The position numbers and the translations under genes are program-made. A DNA stretch of 64,000 nt, taken from Paenibacillus catalpae (GTDB lineage: Bacteria > Bacillota > Bacilli > Paenibacillales > Paenibacillaceae). Of this stretch, positions 59,026 through 64,000 are shown one piece after another (within the stretch, counting starts at the first letter, position 1; every line of letters begins with the position of its first letter). Under the pieces are notes generated by a model that saw only the letters and a list, made by a program, of their open reading frames with translations, made no database searches and was not told where the DNA came from. The DNA is taken from NCBI RefSeq assembly GCF_900112695.1, contig NZ_FOMT01000005.1, positions 69,957-133,956 on the forward strand. Reading direction: 5' to 3'.

Positions 59026-59775
59026 TTGGGCAAAAAAATGCGGCTGGATAAACTGCTCTCGCATACAGGGTATGGTACCCGCAGCGAAATCAAGAAATTG
59101 GTGAAACAGGGTAAAGTAACGGTAGCCGGTAAAGTGGCGAAGGACAGCGGACTCCTGGTTGATCCCGAGCTGGATGAGGTGGCTTTCGACGGAGAGCGGG
59201 TCTTGTACCGGGAAGTCATTTATTTGATGATGAACAAGCCTCCGGGCGTTATCTCTGCCACCGAAGACCGTCGTGAACGGACGGTTATAGATTTGCTTGA
59301 ACCTGAGGATCAGCTGATGGAACCTTTCCCTGTCGGAAGATTGGACAAGGATACGGTAGGTCTCTTGCTCTTAACCAATGACGGACAGCTCGCGCATGAG
59401 CTGCTGTCACCGCGCAAGCATGTGCCTAAGACCTATGAAGCGGTTGTGCAAGGCGATGTCGGCGAAGAGGATCAGGAGTTGTTCAAGGCCGGCGTTACCC
59501 TGGATGACGGTTATGTAACGATGCCTGCTCATTTAAAGATATTGAAAAAGGATAGCGGCGAGGGTGGCGTAAATTCGTTCATATCGCTTACGATAATGGA
59601 AGGGAAGTTCCATCAGGTCAAAAGAATGTTCGAAGCGGTTGGCAAAAAGGTCGTATACCTGAAGAGGGTATCGATGGGGCCGCTTGAGCTGGATGCCGAT
59701 TTGGAGGAAGGAACCTACCGCGAATTAACGGATGAGGAAGTTGCGCTTTTGCGCGCTCACCGGAATGCGGAATAG
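59026..59775 (+). CDS. RsuA/RluB-family pseudouridine synthase
   Basis: A 249-residue rRNA pseudouridine synthase. An S4 RNA-binding domain (MRLDKLLSHTGYGTRSEIKK, about 5-60) precedes the catalytic domain, whose aspartate is in VGRLDKDTVGLLLLTNDG; GKFHQVKRMFEAVGKKVVYL is the conserved C-terminal block. Close to the short RsuA-type enzymes of Bacillota that modify 16S rRNA. The start is TTG 59026, just one base after the methyltransferase stop, with GGAGG at 59011-59015, so both rRNA-modifying enzymes are made from one message. Confidence 0.94.
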   Translation: MGKKMRLDKLLSHTGYGTRSEIKKLVKQGKVTVAGKVAKDSGLLVDPELDEVAFDGERVLYREVIYLMMNKPPGVISATEDRRERTVIDLLEPEDQLMEPFPVGRLDKDTVGLLLLTNDGQLAHELLSPRKHVPKTYEAVVQGDVGEEDQELFKAGVTLDDGYVTMPAHLKILKKDSGEGGVNSFISLTIMEGKFHQVKRMFEAVGKKVVYLKRVSMGPLELDADLEEGTYRELTDEEVALLRAHRNAE

Positions 59776-59805
59776 ACAAATAGAAGATAGGATAGGAGTG
59801 GGGAA

Positions 59806-60603
59806 ATGGCATTGCAGTATGATCTGATTGCACTTGATGTAGATGGCACGTTGCTCACGGATGATCATCAATTGACAAGCAAGACACGCGAGGCCGTGCG
59901 GGAAGCGGCGGATCGCGGAGCGGGCATTGTATTGTGTACGGGCCGCGCTCCTGTCAGCGTGTTCCCCGTTCTGGAGGAGTTAGGGTTAAGCGGTACGATT
60001 ATTACGCATAACGGCGGGGCAACCGTTGACTCGGATACGAGAAAAATCATTCATCAATATGAGATTGCACCGCAGCAGCTTGAGCCGTTTGTTGCTTATT
60101 GCCGGACGAATGGAGTTCATTTTGATGTCAATACAGCCTTTGAAATGATGGTTGAATCGCTTACGCCTGAGCTGACCGATATGTACAGCAAGTTCCATGC
60201 CGCTCCTTCTATCTTGGGGCGCGGAGCGACAATACCGGAAGGTCTTGTGAAGTTTACGGTATTTGGCGACAAGGAATTGATGGACCATGTGCAGGAGGAT
60301 TGGGAGAAATGGCCGCCGTCGCTCCTCACAATTCGCAGCGGAGATTTCTTTATCGATGTGCATCACCCGGAAGCAAGCAAGGGCAGAGCGCTGCAGCAGT
60401 TTGCGCTCAGCCAGGGCATTGACCGGAACCGGATACTGGCTATCGGCAATTACTTTAACGATATCTCAATGCTGGAATTCGCCGGATGCGGAATAGCAAT
60501 GGGCAATTCACCTGATGGCGTAAAAGAAGCAGCCGATGTTGTTGGACGTTCGAACGCCGAGGATGGCGTTGCGCATGCCTTGCGTGAGTTTGCGTGGAGC
60601 TGA
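59806..60603 (+). CDS. HAD-family phosphatase, Cof type
   Basis: A 265-residue HAD hydrolase with a C2-type cap. Motif I is LIALDVDGTLLTDD (nucleophile and acid aspartates), motif II CTGRAP, the motif III lysine is probably that of EASKGRALQQF, and motif IV IGNYFNDISMLEFAG. Such Cof-type enzymes dephosphorylate sugar phosphates, flavin or PLP precursors; the exact substrate is unknown. The last gene of the methyltransferase-pseudouridine synthase-HAD run, 30 bases downstream, with its own ribosome site AGGAGTGGGG. Confidence 0.92.
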   Translation: MALQYDLIALDVDGTLLTDDHQLTSKTREAVREAADRGAGIVLCTGRAPVSVFPVLEELGLSGTIITHNGGATVDSDTRKIIHQYEIAPQQLEPFVAYCRTNGVHFDVNTAFEMMVESLTPELTDMYSKFHAAPSILGRGATIPEGLVKFTVFGDKELMDHVQEDWEKWPPSLLTIRSGDFFIDVHHPEASKGRALQQFALSQGIDRNRILAIGNYFNDISMLEFAGCGIAMGNSPDGVKEAADVVGRSNAEDGVAHALREFAWS

Positions 60604-60612
60604 TTAATCATG

Positions 60613-60666
60613 AAGAAGGGGCAGCCCCCTTGGTCATTAAGACCTTACGGGCTGCCCCTTCTTTAT
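60613..60666 (+). terminator. Rho-independent terminator after HAD gene
   Basis: AAGAAGGGGCAGCCC (60613-60627) pairs with GGGCTGCCCCTTCTT (60649-60663), with a 21-base loop; TTTATT follows. Confidence 0.85.
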
Positions 60667-60685
60667 TGGCTTCAGTGCCTAGTCC

Positions 60686-60781
60686 TTAGAACCAGACTCC
60701 TCTAACGATGATTACCAGAAGAATGAAAAGGACAAGGATGAAACCTACCGTATTGACGCCGCCTCCATATACGCCAGACAT
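60686..60781 (-). CDS. YjcZ-like small sporulation protein
   Basis: A 31-residue peptide: MSGVYGGGVNTVGFILVLFI then LLVIIVRGVWF. The Gly-rich start and single hydrophobic helix ending in a few residues match the YjcZ/SscA-type spore peptides of Bacillota, which are inner-membrane or coat-associated in spores. The start is ATG 60781 with a perfect AAGGAGG about 8 bases upstream; the longer frame to 60901 is rejected. It supports a spore-forming host. A sporulation-sigma promoter was not firmly identified. Confidence 0.85.
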   Translation of the reverse strand: MSGVYGGGVNTVGFILVLFILLVIIVRGVWF

Positions 60782-60988
60782 GCTAATTCCTCCTTGTAGT
60801 TGTATTCCGCTGGAAGGCTGGTGCCACTCGAGTACATTCGCCCTCTGTTCGGTATACAGTATTGTATGTGGTTTCACCCGATTCGAATGGACGCTTATCA
60901 CGGTTCATTCAGAATTGGGTATTCACCCGGGGGAGGAAAGCTTGATGGAAGCGGCTATCAGCAGGATACCTGACATTCGCCTTTTACA

Positions 60989-62386
60989 TTAGTTGAACCG
61001 CCGAAGTCCTTTCGGCAGATGGTTCTTTAATTGGCCGCCGCTTGCTTTGGCCCAGCCGAGCGGAAGTCCGTCAACGGCAACGAGACCCCAGCTCATGGCA
61101 TTACCTGTTACGGGCAATGTCTCACCGCGCAGATAGGCGGCGATTTCCGGCGACTCAGGCTCGTAGCTCTGCACCCATGCAGCATAATCTGAATGAACAG
61201 AGAGAGCAAGCGCATGAGCAGGCTCCAGCCGGTTCTTGCGGATATCGCCGAGATGCAGGCCGGGCCGCGCGACTTTGAGGCCGTCGATGTCCGCTGCGCC
61301 AAAGCTGCCGCCTGCTTGATGCGGAAGCCAATAGAGAGCATCGCCGAAGCGGAGCGGTTCTCCAGGACCTAACGTGAAGCCGGGCAAAGCCTGCTCCGCG
61401 AAGCTGTTAAACAACGCAAGCTCGGCTGCGAGCGGCTTCACACGTCCGGCCGCACGCTTGTCCCGGTCACGCCGTTTTTCTTTGCTGCTGCCAGAGACCG
61501 CGAGTTGTTCCTCAGCTCCAACTTCGGCGGTTTTGCGCAGGCGGGCTACAAAATGCCCTTCTCCGCGAACCTGATGGGGCCACAGCCGTTCCATTTGTTC
61601 GACCTGGAAAGAGGGATGTTTGGCCACAAAATGCTCGATCGTGTCCTCATTCTCCGCACGGTTAAAGGTACAGGTCGAATAGACAAGAACACCGCCCGGC
61701 TTCAGCATAATAGCAGCATGGTCCAGAATCTCGGAAGAGCGCTCGGAACAATAGGTGACATGCGCCTCAGACCATTCGGATACGGCATCTTCATCCTTGC
61801 GAAACATTCCTTCACCGGAGCAAGGGGAGTCCAGCATAATCCGGTCAAAAAAGGCAGGAAACTTTCTCGACAGCTCATGAGGAGCAGCGTTGGTCACAAC
61901 GGCGTTGCGGATGCCCAGCCGCTCAACGTTTTCGCTAAGGATTTTTGCTCTTGCCGGGTGAATTTCATTGGCAATCAGTAATCCTTCGCCATTCATGCTG
62001 CCGGCGATTTGGGTCGTCTTGCCGCCGGGCGCCGCGGCGAAATCAAGAACGGTCTCGCCTGGCTGAGCGTCCAGCAGCTCCGCCGCAGACATGGCCGACG
62101 GCTCCTGGATATAATAAAGACCGGCTGTATGATAAGGATGCTTGCCCGGTCTAGCTGCTTCATCGTAATAGTAGCCTGTCTTGCACCAAGGCACGGGCTC
62201 CAAATGAAACGGCTGCTCGAGAGCAGCCGCTTGGTTCCCGATCGGTTGTCGACATTTCAAAGGATTAAACCTAAGCCCGTAAACTCGGGCATCGTTGTAA
62301 CTGTCAAGAAACCGCTCGGCTTCTTCCCTTCCGAGAAGAGCCTGCATTTGCCGGACATAAGCTTCCGGCAGCTGCACGTTCTTCAA
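60989..62386 (-). CDS. RsmF-type RNA m5C methyltransferase, paralogue 2
   Basis: A 465-residue NOL1/NOP2/Sun-family methyltransferase, paralogous to the 536-residue enzyme at 57414. It shows VLDFAAAPGGKTTQIAGSM, LDSPCSGEGMFRKDED and VYSTCTFNRAENED, with both catalytic cysteines retained. The linker to the C-terminal domain is basic and shorter, and it ends GWAKASGGQLKNHLPKGLR. The shared PWxxxGYYYDEAARPGKHP block implies a common ancestor. The start is TTG 62386 with AAAGGAG about 10 bases upstream, 21 bases after the helicase stop on the same strand, so both are likely cotranscribed. Confidence 0.93.
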   Translation of the reverse strand: MKNVQLPEAYVRQMQALLGREEAERFLDSYNDARVYGLRFNPLKCRQPIGNQAAALEQPFHLEPVPWCKTGYYYDEAARPGKHPYHTAGLYYIQEPSAMSAAELLDAQPGETVLDFAAAPGGKTTQIAGSMNGEGLLIANEIHPARAKILSENVERLGIRNAVVTNAAPHELSRKFPAFFDRIMLDSPCSGEGMFRKDEDAVSEWSEAHVTYCSERSSEILDHAAIMLKPGGVLVYSTCTFNRAENEDTIEHFVAKHPSFQVEQMERLWPHQVRGEGHFVARLRKTAEVGAEEQLAVSGSSKEKRRDRDKRAAGRVKPLAAELALFNSFAEQALPGFTLGPGEPLRFGDALYWLPHQAGGSFGAADIDGLKVARPGLHLGDIRKNRLEPAHALALSVHSDYAAWVQSYEPESPEIAAYLRGETLPVTGNAMSWGLVAVDGLPLGWAKASGGQLKNHLPKGLRRFN

Positions 62387-62407
62387 TGTACCGCAACTCC
62401 TTTATTC

Positions 62408-64000
62408 TTATCTGTTGCTTCCGCGGCGTCCGCCCGGATTGCCGCCGCGCGATCCGCTGCCGCCGCCGCTGCGTGAACCGCCGTTGCTGCTTCCGTGCGA
62501 ACTTCTTCCGCCACGAGGGGCGCTGCTGCCCGAGCTGCGCGAATCTTTGCCGCTGCTTGGACGTCCTTCCCATCTGCCGCCGCTGCTTGATGCTGCCGAG
62601 CGGGTATTGCCGCGCGGAGCGCCTTGGCTCTGGGCACGTTCACCGCGACCGCCGCCTGCAGCGCCGCGTGTATTGCCGCGCGAGGCATTACCTTGCGCAC
62701 GATCGCCTCTGCCGCTGCGACTAGCGCCGCCGCCGCGTGCATCTCTGCCGCCGCGACCGGCCTCGCGCTCTTCTCCGCCGCCTGCTTCCCACGGATTGCC
62801 TTCCGAGCTGCCGCTCACAGCCGCACGTTCCGGCTTGCCGCGACCGCCTGCTTGAGGACGATTGCCGCCGCGCTCATTACGATCGCCGCGGCCGCTTCTG
62901 CCGGCTTGTGCCGGCTTGCCATCGCGGCCTCCTCTGCCGCGGCCGCCGCCGCGCTCCGGCTTGCCGCCTTTATCATAGCTCCGGCCTTCGCTTGATGATG
63001 TACGCGGATTGCTGCTCTTTACGATGGTTCCGTCAGCTTCCACGGTACGGCGCTCAAGCGATGCGTTGATGCTGCGCTCGATATGGGCAATTGATCCGCG
63101 GTCATATGGCGATGCTATGGTAATGGCAATACCCCGTTGACCTGCACGGCCTGTCCGGCCAATCCGGTGAATATAGATCTCGGAATCGGTAGGGACATCA
63201 TAGTTGAAGACATGGGTTACGCCTTCTACGTCGAGGCCGCGTGCCGCAACGTCTGTTGCAACGAGGATCTGCAGCTTCGCATCGCGGAAACGCTTCATGA
63301 CCTGCTCGCGTTTGGCTTGCGTCAGATCGCCGTGCAGTTCATCCGATTCGAAGCCAAGGTCCTGAAGGGCTTCATTCAGCTTCTTCGCGCGAACCTTTGT
63401 CCGGCAGAAAATAACGGCCAAATACGGACGCTGGGTTTCGATCAGGGTGATTAACGCCTTCTGACGTCCGCGGTCCGTCGTTTCCACTACAATTTGCTTG
63501 ATATTGTCGAGGGTCACGTTGGCGCTTTGGATTTTAATATCAACAGGCACCTTCATATAGTTCTCGGCAAGGCGTTTAATCTGTTCCGGCATCGTTGCCG
63601 AGAAGAGCATCGTTTGGCGGGCGCGAGGCGTCTGATCCACGATGCTTTGAACTTCGGGCAGGAAGCCCATATGCAGCATTTGATCCGCTTCGTCGAGAAC
63701 CAGCATCTTCAGCTTGCCGAGGCTGATCGTCTCGCGTCTCATATGGTCGATCAAACGGCCTGGTGTTGCGACTACAATATGCGGGGCATTATTGAGCTTT
63801 CGGATTTGCGCATCTACGTCTTGTCCGCCATATGCGGCTAGTACTTTGGCGCCTACGGCTGCAGCAAGCTTCTTCAGCTCGCTTGTGATCTGGATAGCCA
63901 GCTCGCGCGTCGGAGTCAGGATGAGTGCTTGAACCTGCTCTTTATTCACATCAATGCGCTGCAGAATCGGCAGGGTGAAGGCGATGGTTTTACCTGTACC
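62408..64000 (-). CDS. DEAD-box RNA helicase with RGG tail (5' end cut off)
   Basis: The gene runs off the right edge; the frame is open from 64000 with GTGKTIAFTLPILQRID, the end of Walker A, so a GTG at 63949 is not the real start. Visible motifs: PTRELAIQ, TPGRLIDHM, DEAD in LVLDEADQMLHMGF, LFSATMP, VATDVAARGLD and HRIGRTGRAG. A tail of about 190 residues is Arg/Gly/Ser-rich (RGG boxes). It resembles RhlE/CshE-type helicases acting in ribosome assembly or RNA decay; the linked methyltransferase supports an rRNA role. At least 530 residues are present. Confidence 0.93.
   Translation of the reverse strand, partial: GTGKTIAFTLPILQRIDVNKEQVQALILTPTRELAIQITSELKKLAAAVGAKVLAAYGGQDVDAQIRKLNNAPHIVVATPGRLIDHMRRETISLGKLKMLVLDEADQMLHMGFLPEVQSIVDQTPRARQTMLFSATMPEQIKRLAENYMKVPVDIKIQSANVTLDNIKQIVVETTDRGRQKALITLIETQRPYLAVIFCRTKVRAKKLNEALQDLGFESDELHGDLTQAKREQVMKRFRDAKLQILVATDVAARGLDVEGVTHVFNYDVPTDSEIYIHRIGRTGRAGQRGIAITIASPYDRGSIAHIERSINASLERRTVEADGTIVKSSNPRTSSSEGRSYDKGGKPERGGGRGRGGRDGKPAQAGRSGRGDRNERGGNRPQAGGRGKPERAAVSGSSEGNPWEAGGGEEREAGRGGRDARGGGASRSGRGDRAQGNASRGNTRGAAGGGRGERAQSQGAPRGNTRSAASSSGGRWEGRPSSGKDSRSSGSSAPRGGRSSHGSSNGGSRSGGGSGSRGGNPGGRRGSNR

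Noticed and set aside
1..64000. CRISPR arrays, tRNA or rRNA genes, prophage or insertion sequences
   Set aside because: No regularly spaced repeats, cloverleaf genes, transposase or phage structural proteins were recognised on either strand.

Overview
The window looks like chromosomal DNA of a spore-forming, Gram-positive, low-to-mid GC member of the Bacillota, most probably Paenibacillus or a close relative such as Cohnella. The reasons are AGGAGG-type ribosome sites, frequent TTG and GTG starts, sigma-A promoters, a YtpB-type sesquarterpene synthase, a YjcZ-like spore peptide, a 6S RNA, CcpA-, GlnR- and Rex-type sites, and homologues of BmrA, CshA, GltC, RelQ and YugP. There is no rRNA, tRNA, CRISPR array, prophage or insertion sequence. 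It reads as a core chromosome segment with two carbohydrate islands.

Layout. 0-5.4 kb: a methyltransferase, a cold-shock protein, an MFS transporter, ytpB and pfkA. 5.5-14.3 kb: two export/sensing modules in tandem, BmrA-like ABC exporter + response regulator + kinase, then kinase + regulator + RND exporter. 14.4-23.9 kb: housekeeping and envelope genes (DUF4015 hydrolase, YitT-type membrane protein, CshA helicase, DUF624 protein, 6S RNA, thiol peroxidase, rhomboid protease, GltC-like regulator, YugP-like protease, and a MerR regulator that seems to start at ATT). 24.1-27.5 kb: an ammonium transporter with two GlnR/TnrA boxes, followed by a GlnD-like nucleotidyltransferase and a DEDDh exonuclease. 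27.5-35.7 kb: a JAMM peptidase, MFS exporter, TlpA-like thioredoxin, citramalate synthase, Y-family polymerase, ferredoxin, a 47-residue membrane peptide, pyrD and a RelQ-type (p)ppGpp synthetase.

35.8-40.5 kb is a LacI-controlled beta-mannoside module: 2-epimerase, GH130 phosphorylase and CE7 esterase, which together would turn acetylated mannobiose into mannose-1-phosphate and glucose. 40.5-43.9 kb holds a MarR/YhgE divergent pair with three palindromic operators, and xpt. 44.2-55.6 kb is a DeoR-type regulator followed by a promoter with a cre site and an operon for sugar binding protein, two permeases, class II aldolase, GH38 alpha-mannosidase and a 1,163-residue GH38-like protein with a PL4-like front domain. 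The ATPase of this transporter is absent, so a shared MsmX-type ATPase is inferred.

55.7-64 kb: NADH oxidase behind three TGTGA-N6-TCACA sites, two divergent RsmF-type rRNA methyltransferase paralogues, a pseudouridine synthase, a HAD phosphatase, the YjcZ-like peptide and a DEAD-box helicase with a long RGG tail that runs off the right edge.

The leads I rate highest are the Amt / GlnD-like / exonuclease operon, the MerR gene with an apparent AUU start, the PL4-GH38-like fusion and the triple redox-type operator array at nox. All functional calls are by eye; no database search was run.
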